Under the pieces are notes generated by a model. That model saw nothing but the letters and a program-made list of their open reading frames with translations. It ran no database searches and was not told the DNA's origin. From NCBI RefSeq assembly GCF_029581275.1, contig NZ_CP120742.1, forward strand, positions 3,952,001-4,016,000: a DNA stretch of 64,000 nt, written 5' to 3'. The stretch is from Micromonospora sp. WMMD1155. GTDB lineage: Bacteria > Actinomycetota > Actinomycetes > Mycobacteriales > Micromonosporaceae. Both the position numbers and the translations under genes were made by a program. This document shows positions 42,030 through 50,757 of this stretch, in pieces. Each line of letters begins with the position of its first letter. Positions within the stretch are counted from its first letter, which is position 1.

Positions 42030-42060
42030 CGGAAGGGGCCGGCACCGCCGGCCCCTTCCG
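42030..42060. terminator. Bidirectional hairpin terminator
   Basis: CGGAAGGGGCCGGC (42030-42043) pairs perfectly over 14 bp with 42047-42060, with a three-base loop. It lies between the convergent DUF1360 gene and the 64-residue gene. Confidence 0.8.
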
Positions 42061-42073
42061 TCTGTCGTACGTC

Positions 42074-42268
42074 TCAGCGCTGCATGCCGGACCAGCCGTG
42101 CGGCGACTCCGGCTCCCGCTCGTCCTCGTCCGCGCCGGTGATGATGTCCCGGTCCACCGCCGTCCTGTCGTGCTCGTTGGCGAAGTCCGGCTCGGGGGTG
42201 GTGTCCCTGCCCTTCGGCGGCTGACCCAGCGCCGGCACCTTCTCGTCGTGGTCCTCGTTGTCGGTCAT
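42074..42268 (-). CDS. Small acidic hypothetical protein
   Basis: A 64-residue, very acidic and probably disordered protein (TDNEDHDEKVPALGQPPKGR near its start, ending PHGWSGMQR). No domain is recognised. AGAAGGG precedes the ATG at 42268. Third-position GC bias supports coding. It is followed by a terminator and preceded by another small gene on the same strand. Confidence 0.65.
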   Translation of the reverse strand: MTDNEDHDEKVPALGQPPKGRDTTPEPDFANEHDRTAVDRDIITGADEDEREPESPHGWSGMQR

Positions 42269-42328
42269 GTCGGTGTCCCTTCTACGGAGCTGGCGAAGTC
42301 GCTCACGCAACGGACCGGGTGCCGTCGC

Positions 42329-42553
42329 TCACCCTACGGAGCCGCCCAGTAGGTCGCTGGCCTCGTCCACCGAGTACTCGCCCTCGGGCAGCGCGTCGAC
42401 TCGGGCGAGCAGGTCCGCCGGAAGCCCGGCGGCCACCGCGTGGCGGTAAATTTCGCCCTGGTCGACCCGCTCCTGTGCTCGGAAGACGTCGTCGAGCAGG
42501 TCGTCGAGGGCCCGGGTGTCCGGCTCGCCGGCCACTGATGCGTCGTCGGTCAC
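42329..42553 (-). CDS. Small conserved hypothetical protein
   Basis: A 74-residue soluble, helical protein. The C-terminal half AAGLPADLLARVDALPEGEY followed by SVDEASDLL resembles a recurring actinobacterial small-protein pattern (LPEGEY then a helix) of unknown role. The start is a GTG with no strong ribosome site. It lies 60 bases upstream of the next small gene on the same strand and may be co-transcribed. Confidence 0.65.
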   Translation of the reverse strand: MTDDASVAGEPDTRALDDLLDDVFRAQERVDQGEIYRHAVAAGLPADLLARVDALPEGEYSVDEASDLLGGSVG

Positions 42554-42910
42554 CTCGATCAGCTACCCGGGCCGGAATCGGTCAAACGTCGCGTCAACGG
42601 GGGCGCCTGCGCCGTCGCCGCGCCCGTGGCCGCCGTCGTCCGGGTCGTGCGGGGACGTCTGGGGTACGGCGGCCGCCTCCGGCCGGGCTCGCGGTACAGA
42701 CAGCGCCGCCCCCGGCCTTGTGGGCCGGGGGCGGCGCTGGTGTCGGTGTGCAGGTCGCCTCTCGGCGAGTGGCACTGCGCGGCTCCAGCCGGACGGTATT
42801 CCGCGAAGGCTATTTAGGTGAGGCCCGGGGACACTGGACACACCGACACCCCAGTCAACCAGCCGACCCCCGCTCGTGTTCCGGACCCTGCGGTGTCGGC
42901 CGTCACAGCG
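42554..42910. other. Gene-free gap after DAHP synthase
   Basis: The 357 bases between the small gene starting at 42553 and the DAHP synthase stop codon hold one strong hairpin (42702-42738). No reading frame with good codon bias and a ribosome site was found. The AT content is raised near 42805-42820. Confidence 0.4.
42702..42738 (-). terminator. 16-bp hairpin, probable DAHP synthase terminator
   Basis: AGCGCCGCCCCCGGCC (42702-42717) pairs perfectly with 42723-42738, with a five-base loop. It lies about 175 bases beyond the reverse-strand DAHP synthase stop codon and is the only strong stem there. Confidence 0.65.
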
Positions 42911-43996
42911 TCAGACCGTCGTCGGCAGGGTGGCCCGTCGTGCCTGCACGGCCGAGGCCAGGTGTTCGAGCACCTCGGCGGTGTCGTCCCAGCCGAGGCA
43001 GGCGTCGGTGACCGAACGGCCGTACTCCAACTCCCGGGTCGGGTCGAGCTCCTGTCGGCCGGGCAGCAGGAACGACTCCAGCATCACGCCGGTGATCCCG
43101 CGCTGCCCGGCGGCCATCTGGGCGGACACGTCGGCGGCGACCTTCGGCTGGTTGCGGTGATCCTTGCCGCTGTTGGCGTGACTCGCGTCGATCACCAGGC
43201 GCTCCGGCAGCCCGGCCGCGCGGAGCAGGTCGATCGCGCCGGCGACGGACTCCGCGTCGTAGTTGGGTCGGCCGCCCCCGCCGCGCAGCACCAGGTGCCC
43301 GTCCGTGTTCCCTCGGGTGTGCATGATCGCCGGAGTGCCGGAGAAGTCGATACCGGGGAAGACGTGCGGCACCCCGGCGGCGCGGATCGCGTCCACGGCC
43401 GTGCCGATGCTGCCGTCGGGGCGGTTCTTCATGCCGATCGGCATGGACAGGCCGGAGGCGAGCTGCCTGTGCACCTGGCTCTCCACGGTGCGGGCGCCGA
43501 TCGCGCCCCAGGCCACCGTGTCCGCGATGTACTGCGGCGTGATCGGGTCGAGGAACTCGCAACCCACCGGCAGGCCGAGGCGCAGCACGTCGAGCAGCAG
43601 CGACCGGGCCAGCCGCAGGCCGGTGTTGACGTCCCCGCTGCCGTCCAGACCGGGGTCGTTGATGAGGCCCTTCCAGCCGACCGTGGAACGGGGCTTCTCG
43701 AAGTAGACCCGCATCACGATCAGCAGGTCGTCGGAGAGCCGGTCGGCGGTGCCGCGTAGCCGCTCGGCGTATTCCAGGGCGGCGGCCGGATCGTGCACCG
43801 AGCAGGGGCCGACCACCACGAGCAGGCGGTCGTCCGCACGGTCCAGCACCCGGCCCACCGCCCGACGGCCGTCCAACACGGCCGAGGCGAGCGGTGCGTC
43901 CAGGGGTAACTCGTGGTGCAGCAGGGCGGGCGTGGTCAACGGCACGACGCGGTCGATCCGTTGATCGCTGACCCGATCGGTCTCCGGGGTCGTCAC
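42911..43996 (-). CDS. 3-deoxy-7-phosphoheptulonate (DAHP) synthase, class I
   Basis: A 361-residue enzyme that joins phosphoenolpyruvate and erythrose 4-phosphate, the first step of the shikimate pathway. It is of the AroF/AroG/AroH type, with VVGPCSVHDP (61-70), EKPRSTVGWKG (100-110), GNTDGHLVLRGG (about 255) and DASHANSGK (about 285), covering the phosphoenolpyruvate and metal ligands. The N-terminal extension typical of feedback-sensitive enzymes is present. GGAAGGA lies nine bases before the GTG at 43996. Upstream are a leader peptide with Tyr, Trp and Phe codons and a terminator, so it is probably controlled by attenuation. Confidence 0.95.
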   Translation of the reverse strand: MTTPETDRVSDQRIDRVVPLTTPALLHHELPLDAPLASAVLDGRRAVGRVLDRADDRLLVVVGPCSVHDPAAALEYAERLRGTADRLSDDLLIVMRVYFEKPRSTVGWKGLINDPGLDGSGDVNTGLRLARSLLLDVLRLGLPVGCEFLDPITPQYIADTVAWGAIGARTVESQVHRQLASGLSMPIGMKNRPDGSIGTAVDAIRAAGVPHVFPGIDFSGTPAIMHTRGNTDGHLVLRGGGGRPNYDAESVAGAIDLLRAAGLPERLVIDASHANSGKDHRNQPKVAADVSAQMAAGQRGITGVMLESFLLPGRQELDPTRELEYGRSVTDACLGWDDTAEVLEHLASAVQARRATLPTTV

Positions 43997-44060
43997 GGTG
44001 GGAATCCTTCCGCCGACCGCGCCCGGGGCCGGTGCCCGGGGAAGCCGGCTGCTCGTACGC

Positions 44061-44088
44061 AAAAGGGCAGGAACGAAAGCTCCTGCCC
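44061..44088 (-). terminator. Terminator of the aromatic attenuator
   Basis: On the reverse strand GGGCAGGA (44088-44081) pairs with TCCTGCCC (44072-44065), closed by an eight-base loop and followed by TTTT (44064-44061). It lies between the leader peptide and the DAHP synthase start, 65 bases before the coding region. The segment just before its 5' arm (44088-44097) is complementary both to codons 10-13 of the leader peptide (44140-44149) and to 44041-44051. Confidence 0.82.
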
Positions 44089-44116
44089 AGCCGGCTCGGT
44101 CCGTGGTGACGTCAGA

Positions 44117-44176
44117 TCATGGTGAAGTCACCGGCGTGCGAGCCGGCTGCCTAAACCATCGATACGAACGCGTCAC
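44117..44176 (-). CDS. Aromatic leader peptide (putative attenuator)
   Basis: A 19-residue frame reads VTRSYRWFRQPARTPVTSP with GTG as start. Codons 5-8 are Tyr-Arg-Trp-Phe, so all three aromatic amino acids occur within four codons. TACGCT at 44184-44189 ends seven bases before the GTG, which suggests that the transcript begins at the leader codon. A terminator hairpin and then DAHP synthase follow. The layout is that of classical transcription attenuation: shortage of a charged aromatic tRNA would stall the ribosome and allow read-through. A comparable leader is, as I recall, known before aroF in Corynebacterium. The frame is short, so confidence rests on context. Confidence 0.75.
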   Translation of the reverse strand: MTRSYRWFRQPARTPVTSP

Positions 44177-44278
44177 GTCGCCCAGCGTACCCGACCGGAT
44201 GCGGAAGCCCGCTTCCTCGTCCCAAGATGCGGAGTGAACATCGCGTGTCACGGTCGACGGCGGGGTAACAGGGGTGCC

Positions 44279-44497
44279 ATGACTGACGAGCAGAGCGATC
44301 ACGACCGCGTGGAGTCCCGCGCCCACCACCTCCTGCCCGAGGAGGAGGCCGTGGGCAGCGACGACCCGGAGGCGCAGGCGGAGGCCATCCTCGCCGAGTC
44401 GGACATCCGTGAGGAGGACCAGAACGCGGCACCGGACACGGTGCTGGAACGTCGTACCTCGGATCAGACGGTGGTCGCGGTCGAACCCCCGGACTGA
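44279..44497 (+). CDS. Small acidic hypothetical protein
   Basis: A 72-residue acidic, helical and probably disordered protein (HHLLPEEEAVGSDDPEAQAE and AILAESDIREEDQ). No domain is recognised, though short proteins with an EAILAESD-like stretch occur widely in actinomycetes. GGGG stands before the ATG. Its last 34 bases overlap the convergent gene ending at 44464. Confidence 0.72.
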   Translation: MTDEQSDHDRVESRAHHLLPEEEAVGSDDPEAQAEAILAESDIREEDQNAAPDTVLERRTSDQTVVAVEPPD

Positions 44498-45195
44498 GCG
44501 TTCGCCCCGCGGGCCCGGCGTGACCCCCGGTAGGTGTGCTCGCGCAGCCAGGCCAACGGGCCGGCCACCCGAAGGTCGGGTGGCAGGTTGCGCACCGGGT
44601 CGAACGCGAGGGCGGCGTCCTCCTCGGCGTCGAGTTCCGCGCCGATGCTGATCTGCCCCACCGGCCGCCACGGCCCCACGGCGGACGCGACAGCGAGCAC
44701 CAGGCGCGGCGTGTCCGCCCGGGTCGCGGCGGCCACCGTGCCCAGGCTGCGTCCGAGGCCGACCGAGTCGGGGTCGGCCAGCGCGGCCAGCCAGATCCGC
44801 CGACGGCCCACGCGATAACCCATGATCGAGGTGTACGTCCCGGTGAAGTCACGCCGGGGCAGCGGCAGGTTACGCAGCACCGGGGCCGCGCCGCTGGAAC
44901 TGACCAGCAGGTCGAAGGGGTGGTCGCCGTCGCGGTGCAGGCGCATCGCGAGGCCCAGCACGTCCGGCCAACTGCCGGGCGTCGGCGTGCCCTTGGACAG
45001 CCGGACGGTGGCCTGGTAGCGGAAGGGATCGTCCAGCAGGCGGGCCCCGGTCGGTGGTCCGGGCGTACCCCAGATCATCATCTCGCCGGTGAAGGAGCGA
45101 CCGGCCGGATGCAGCAACCGGCCGCGGCGCCGGCCCAGCGCGGCGCTGGCGCGTTCGACGGTGGTGGCGAGTCGGGACGGCGGGGTGACGGTCAT
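44464..45195 (-). CDS. Conserved hypothetical protein, possibly catalase-fold related
   Basis: A 243-residue soluble protein. Motifs are LLHPAGRSFTGEM near the N-terminus, FRYQATVRLSKGTPTPGSWP (about 58-77), DVLGLAMRLH and DFTGTYTSIMGYRVG. The strand pattern VRLSKG...GLAMRL resembles the barrel part of heme catalase-like proteins, but the proximal Tyr and distal His motifs of catalase were not identified, so a catalase function is unsupported. GGAGGG precedes the ATG. It ends antisense to the small gene at 44279-44497 by 34 bases. Confidence 0.75.
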   Translation of the reverse strand: MTVTPPSRLATTVERASAALGRRRGRLLHPAGRSFTGEMMIWGTPGPPTGARLLDDPFRYQATVRLSKGTPTPGSWPDVLGLAMRLHRDGDHPFDLLVSSSGAAPVLRNLPLPRRDFTGTYTSIMGYRVGRRRIWLAALADPDSVGLGRSLGTVAAATRADTPRLVLAVASAVGPWRPVGQISIGAELDAEEDAALAFDPVRNLPPDLRVAGPLAWLREHTYRGSRRARGANAQSGGSTATTV

Positions 45196-45295
45196 CGCCC
45201 TCCGGTACCCCGAGCGGCGGTCCTGATGCCGGCGGTCGGCTCGCCGACGGACCGCACGTCACCTTTCCGCCCCCGAGATCGGATAGCGTCGGGGC

Positions 45296-46585
45296 ATGCC
45301 CGACAGCGGTTACCCCTGGCCCATCGAGACGTCCCGACTGGACAACGGCCTGCGCGTGGTGGTGAGTGAGGACCGCACCGCGCCGGCCGTGGCGGTCAAC
45401 CTCTGGTACGACGTCGGCTCCCGCCACGAGCCGGCCGGGCAGACCGGCTTCGCGCACCTCTTCGAACACCTGATGTTCGAGGGCTCGGCCAACGTGGCGA
45501 AGACCGAACACATGAAGTTGATCCAGGGCTCCGGCGGCTCGCTCAACGCCACCACCAACCCGGACCGGACCAACTACTTCGAGACGGTCCCGGCCGAGCA
45601 CCTGGAGTTGGCGCTCTGGCTGGAGGCCGACCGGATGGGCGGCCTGGTCCCGGCGCTCACCCAGGAGACGCTGGACAACCAGCGCGAAGTGGTCAAGAAC
45701 GAGCGCCGGCAGCGCTACGAGAACGTTCCGTACGGGGATGCCTGGCTGCGGTTGCTGCCGCTGCTCTACCCGCCGGGGCACCCTTACCATCACGCGACGA
45801 TCGGCTCGATGGCCGACCTGAACGCCGCCGACCTCGCGACCTTCCAGGCGTTCCACCAGACCTACTACGCGCCCAACAACGCGGTGCTCACCGTGGTCGG
45901 TGACGCCACCGCCTCCGACGTGTTCGCTCTGGCCGACAAGTACTTCGGCGCGCTGCCCCCGCGCGACGACATCCCGCCCGCCCCGGACGGCCGCAGTGTC
46001 CCGGCCACCGGGCAGACCGCCGTCGAGTCGGTCAGCGCCGACGTGCCGGCACCTCGGGTGTACATCGCCCACCGCACCTACGCGTACGGCAGCCCGGAGT
46101 ACAACGTGATCACCGTGCTCGCCACCGTCCTCGGTAGTGGTCGGGGCAGCCGGCTCTACCAGCGGCTCGCCGACGGTGAACGGATCGCCCAGCCGGACTC
46201 GGTCGGTGCGTACGGGGTGGACCTCGCGCACGCCCCGGCGCCGCTGATCGCCACCGCCACCGCCCGCCCCGGGGTGAGCGCCGAGCGGCTGGCTGAAGGG
46301 CTGGCCGAGGTCGTCGACGAACTGGCCACCGTGCCGGTCACCGCCGCCGAACTCGACCGGGCCAAGGCGCTGCTCAGCACCGGGTGGTGGCGTCAGATGT
46401 CCACCGTGGACGGTCGTGCCGACCTGCTCGGCCGGTGCGCCACCCAGTTCGGTGACCCGGCCCGCATCGCCGACCAGTTGCCGGGCCTGCTCGCGGTGAC
46501 CGCCGAACAGATCGCCGACGCCGCCGCCGAGGTGCTCGCCACCGACCGGGTGACCCTGACCTACCTGCCCGAGGAGACCTCATGA
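45296..46585 (+). CDS. M16-family metallopeptidase, active subunit
   Basis: A 429-residue zinc protease of the pitrilysin/processing-peptidase family. The inverted zinc motif HLFEH is at residues 54-58, with a further Glu in NERRQRYEN (about 135). It is half the size of pitrilysin and forms a pair with the next gene, which lacks HxxEH. It may cut small peptides or a specific precursor; the substrate is unknown. TAGCGT ends six bases before the ATG, so the mRNA may be leaderless. The stop overlaps the second gene as ATGA. Confidence 0.95.
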   Translation: MPDSGYPWPIETSRLDNGLRVVVSEDRTAPAVAVNLWYDVGSRHEPAGQTGFAHLFEHLMFEGSANVAKTEHMKLIQGSGGSLNATTNPDRTNYFETVPAEHLELALWLEADRMGGLVPALTQETLDNQREVVKNERRQRYENVPYGDAWLRLLPLLYPPGHPYHHATIGSMADLNAADLATFQAFHQTYYAPNNAVLTVVGDATASDVFALADKYFGALPPRDDIPPAPDGRSVPATGQTAVESVSADVPAPRVYIAHRTYAYGSPEYNVITVLATVLGSGRGSRLYQRLADGERIAQPDSVGAYGVDLAHAPAPLIATATARPGVSAERLAEGLAEVVDELATVPVTAAELDRAKALLSTGWWRQMSTVDGRADLLGRCATQFGDPARIADQLPGLLAVTAEQIADAAAEVLATDRVTLTYLPEETS

Positions 46586-47919
46586 CGCTGATCGCCGACC
46601 GTCCCGGCCCGGGTGCCGCGCGCCCGTACCGGTTCCCGCAGGTGGTCCGCCGTTCCGTGGCCGGTGGTCAGGTCGTCGCCGCGCACCTGCCGGGGCAGAA
46701 CCTCGCCGTGGCCCTGCTGCTGCTCGACGTGGGCGCGGGCCAGGAGCCGGTCGGCAAGGAGGGCCTGTCCGGTGTGCTGGCCAAGGCACTGGAGGAGGGG
46801 ACCGCGCAGCGGGACGCCGCCGCGTACGCGCTCGCCGTCGAAGGGCTCGGCACCGCGTTGACGACCGGGCTGGACTGGGACTCGTTCCAGGCCAGTGTGG
46901 TGATCCCGGTGGACCGGCTCGGCGCGGCCGTGGAGCTGCTCGCCGAGGCGGTCCGGACGCCCCGACTGGATCCCGCCGACGTGCGCCGGGTCCGCGACGA
47001 CGAGGCGACCGCGCTGCGGATGGACTGGGCCAACCCGGGTCCGCGCGCCGACGCCGCCCTGCGCGCTGACCTGTTCGGCGCGGAGAACCGTTGGGGGCGT
47101 CCCATGCACGGCGACCCGGAGTCGGTCGCCGGCCTGGACGTGGAGGACGTCACGGTCTTCCACTCCGAGTGGTTCCTGCGCCCCGGCACCCTGGTCGTCG
47201 CCGGGGACCTGGACCGGATCGACCTGGACGCGTTGGCCGCGTCGGCGTTCGCGGGCACGGGCGGCGGTCCGGCCGAGCGGGGTGGCCCGATCGACGTGCC
47301 CCTGCACACCGGCCGGCGGATCATCCTGGTGGACCGCCCCGGTTCGGTGCAGTCGACGCTGCGGCTGGGCCACCCGTCGCCGTACCGGGCGCACCCCGAC
47401 CACGTGCCGATGACGCTCGCCGGCACGGTGCTCGGCGGGGCGTTCACCTCCCGGCTCAACCACCTGCTCCGCGAGGTGCACGGCTACACGTACGGCATCC
47501 GGGGTGACTTCGCGTCGTCCCGGCGGTTCGGGCGCTTCGCCGTCAGCTCCGGCGTGCAGACGGCGGTCACCACACCGGCTCTGGTGGAGGCGGTGGGTGA
47601 GATCACCCGTACCCAGGCCACCGGGGTCACCGAGGACGAGCTGGAGGTGGCCCGGTCCTGGCGGGCCGGGCAGCTCTCGGTCGAGTTGCAGAGCCCCCGG
47701 GCGATCGCCTCCGCGCTGACCACGCTCGTGGTGCACGACCTGCCCGACGACTACCACGCCCGGCTGCGGGAGTCGCTGCTGGCGGCGGACGTCGACCAGG
47801 TCTCCGCGGCGGCGGCCACCCACCTGCACCCGGACGCGCTGACGCTGGTCATCGAGGGCGACGCCGCAGTCATCCGCGACGACCTGACCGCGGCAAACCT
47901 GGGCGACCTGATCACCTGA
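46582..47919 (+). CDS. M16-family partner subunit, no zinc motif
   Basis: A 445-residue M16-fold protein. The region that should carry HxxEH reads GLSGVLAKALEEGT (about 55-68), so zinc cannot be bound. The C-terminal half has the substrate-holding Arg and Tyr region (REVHGYTYGIRGDF, about 294-307). Together with the active subunit it should form a heterodimer like the mitochondrial processing peptidase. Start and stop overlap (ATGA) favours equal production. No ribosome site other than the coupling is needed. Confidence 0.94.
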   Translation: MTLIADRPGPGAARPYRFPQVVRRSVAGGQVVAAHLPGQNLAVALLLLDVGAGQEPVGKEGLSGVLAKALEEGTAQRDAAAYALAVEGLGTALTTGLDWDSFQASVVIPVDRLGAAVELLAEAVRTPRLDPADVRRVRDDEATALRMDWANPGPRADAALRADLFGAENRWGRPMHGDPESVAGLDVEDVTVFHSEWFLRPGTLVVAGDLDRIDLDALAASAFAGTGGGPAERGGPIDVPLHTGRRIILVDRPGSVQSTLRLGHPSPYRAHPDHVPMTLAGTVLGGAFTSRLNHLLREVHGYTYGIRGDFASSRRFGRFAVSSGVQTAVTTPALVEAVGEITRTQATGVTEDELEVARSWRAGQLSVELQSPRAIASALTTLVVHDLPDDYHARLRESLLAADVDQVSAAAATHLHPDALTLVIEGDAAVIRDDLTAANLGDLIT

Positions 47920-47986
47920 CCCCCGCCGCCCCGCCGCCCTCCCGCGCCCTCCCGCGCGCCCTCCTCCCCTCCCGCGCGCCCTCCCG

Positions 47987-49198
<1,212 letters not shown>

Positions 49199-49313
49199 CC
49201 GTCGCGTCACCCCGAGCCCTCGCCGATCGCCGGCGGGGGCTCGGTCGCGTTCCGGGCGACGGCCGACCCGGCATGCTTGGATGGACGGAGCCGACGTCCA
49301 CCTGGAGGAGACC

Positions 49314-49754
49314 GTGCCGGACGACCGCACCCAGCAGGCGTTGACCGACCTGATCGCCGGCCGCTCGATGGGCGTGCTCGCCACCATCAAGCGGGACGGG
49401 CGGCCACAGATGTCCACAGTGGTCTACTCCTTCGACCGGGACGCGGGCGTGATCCGGATCTCGGTCACCGACGGCCGCGCCAAGACCGCCAACCTGCGCC
49501 GGGACCCCCGGGCCAGCTTCCATGTCGGCAGCGAGGACGGCTGGGCGTACGCGGTGGTGGAGGGTCGCGCCGAACTGACCCCGCCCTCCGCCGAACCCGG
49601 CGATGCCACGGTCGAGGAACTGGTGGGCCTGTACCGGGCGCTGCGCGGCGAACACCCCGACTGGGCCGAATACCGGCAGGCCATGGTCGACGAGGGGCGG
49701 CTGGTGCTGCGCGTACACGTGGAGCGCGTCTACGGAATGCCGCCCCAGGGCTGA
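49314..49754 (+). CDS. PPOX-class F420-dependent oxidoreductase
   Basis: A 146-residue split-barrel flavin/F420 enzyme. The N-terminal LIAGRSMGVLATIKRDGRPQ and the DGRAKTANLRRDPRA element (about 62-76) are typical of the pyridoxamine-phosphate-oxidase-like F420 family. The C-terminal LRVHVERVYG is also conserved. It probably reduces an unknown metabolite with coenzyme F420H2. The GTG at 49314 follows GGAGGAGA; an ATG at 49281 is possible. A short membrane reading frame overlaps its stop codon. Confidence 0.92.
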   Translation: MPDDRTQQALTDLIAGRSMGVLATIKRDGRPQMSTVVYSFDRDAGVIRISVTDGRAKTANLRRDPRASFHVGSEDGWAYAVVEGRAELTPPSAEPGDATVEELVGLYRALRGEHPDWAEYRQAMVDEGRLVLRVHVERVYGMPPQG

Positions 49755-49876
49755 CCCGCCGACGTCGGCGATTCCTGTTCATCCCGCTGCTCGCGGTCGT
49801 GATCTTCCTGCTGCTGCCCGTCTTCTATGCCCTGACCAGCAGCGGATTCTACGAGCTGCGGCGACTGCGCCGATAG
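49751..49876 (+). CDS. Putative 41-residue membrane protein with CTG start
   Basis: The frame reads a basic head (TRRRRRFLF), one long hydrophobic segment (about residues 8-27) and a polar tail (SSGFYELRRLRR), a believable single-pass membrane protein with positively charged inside. The only upstream start is CTG at 49751, whose last two bases and the next A form the stop codon of the previous gene (CTGA). No ATG, GTG or TTG occurs before the hydrophobic core. Existence is inferred from this pattern. Confidence 0.4.
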   Translation: MTRRRRRFLFIPLLAVVIFLLLPVFYALTSSGFYELRRLRR

Positions 49877-49951
49877 CCCGGCGAGCAGTGGGCGTTACCC
49901 CCTCCCGGGCGGCGGGTAGACGGGCCGTGCCGACACCGAGAGGGGAGCACC

Positions 49952-50368
49952 ATGACAACGGTCGGAGAGTTCATGACGACCCGGTTGGTGACGATGGACG
50001 GCAACGACACGCTCATCGCGGCCGCGCAGGAGATGCGGGACAGCGCGATCGGTGACGTGGTGGTGACCGACGGAGACAGCGTGGTCGGCATCGTCACGGA
50101 CCGGGACATCACAGTCCGGGGTGTCGCGGAGAACATGGATGCGGGCTCGACGCGGCTGAACCAGATCACCACCCGCGACGTGATCACGGTCAGCCAGTAC
50201 GACGACGCGGTGGCCGCCGCGGACCTGATGCGTACCTATGCCGTACGCCGGCTCCCGGTCATCGACGACGGGCGTCTGGTCGGCCTGGTCTCGATGGGTG
50301 ACCTCGCGGTCGAACGCGAACCGCAGTCGGTGCTCGCGGACATCAGCGCCGACGACCCGAACAACTGA
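49952..50368 (+). CDS. CBS-domain protein
   Basis: A 138-residue protein with two CBS domains, about 7-60 (MTTRLVTMDGNDTLIAAAQ, DSVVGIVTDRDI) and 72-125 (TRDVITVSQYDDAVAAADLM, RRLPVIDDGRLVGLVSMGD). Such pairs bind adenine nucleotides and often act as energy sensors. It is a stand-alone unit without a partner domain. GAGGGGAG precedes the ATG. A long hairpin terminator follows, so it is probably monocistronic. Confidence 0.93.
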   Translation: MTTVGEFMTTRLVTMDGNDTLIAAAQEMRDSAIGDVVVTDGDSVVGIVTDRDITVRGVAENMDAGSTRLNQITTRDVITVSQYDDAVAAADLMRTYAVRRLPVIDDGRLVGLVSMGDLAVEREPQSVLADISADDPNN

Positions 50369-50384
50369 CCGTCCGCCGCGGGCA

Positions 50385-50417
50385 CGCCGGCCCTTCCCCC
50401 AGGGGGAAGGGCCGGCG
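50385..50417 (+). terminator. Perfect 16-bp hairpin with one-base loop
   Basis: CGCCGGCCCTTCCCCC (50385-50400) is complementary to 50402-50417; only A50401 is unpaired on paper. It lies 17 bases after the CBS gene stop codon and has no T-run. Confidence 0.75.
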
Positions 50418-50493
50418 CTGCGCAAGCCCCATCCCGCGCCCGCCCCAAGCCCCATCCCGCGCCCATCCCGCGCCATCCCGCGCCCGCCCCAAG

Positions 50494-50558
50494 CCGGTGA
50501 TCAAGAGGTTTGCGTCAGCGTCTCCGGCGTGTCGTGACGCAAACCTCTTGATCACCGG
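50494..50558. repeat. Palindromic intergenic element, copy 3
   Basis: The arms 50494-50517 and 50535-50558 are complementary over 24 bp without mismatch; the outer part reads CCGGTGATCAAGAGG. The 17-base loop contains CGGCGTGTCG. A C-rich tract with the repeated unit CCATCCCGCGCC (about 50425-50493) lies before it and a G-rich tract (50557-50640) after it. The element occupies most of the 389-base gap between the CBS and SCP2-like genes, which holds no gene. Confidence 0.88.
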
Positions 50559-50757
50559 GGGCGCGGGGGCCGGGGCGCGGGGCCGGGGCGCGGGGCAGGG
50601 GGCGCGGGGGTGGGGGAGTTGGGGGGTCACCCTATTCGGGCGAGGTTGGGTGGGGGGCTTGCGGGGACCCGTGCGGGGACGTTCGACGCCGGCCGTCCGC
50701 GCGAGGCGAGCGCGGTGGGTGGGATCCCGGGCCCGGCAACTGGGAGGAGTGGACCCG

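Noticed and set aside
44464-45195. Catalase or phosphodiesterase identity for the 243-residue protein
   Set aside because: Only a weak strand pattern is shared; active-site His, Asn and Tyr of catalase, and metal motifs of phosphodiesterases, were not found.
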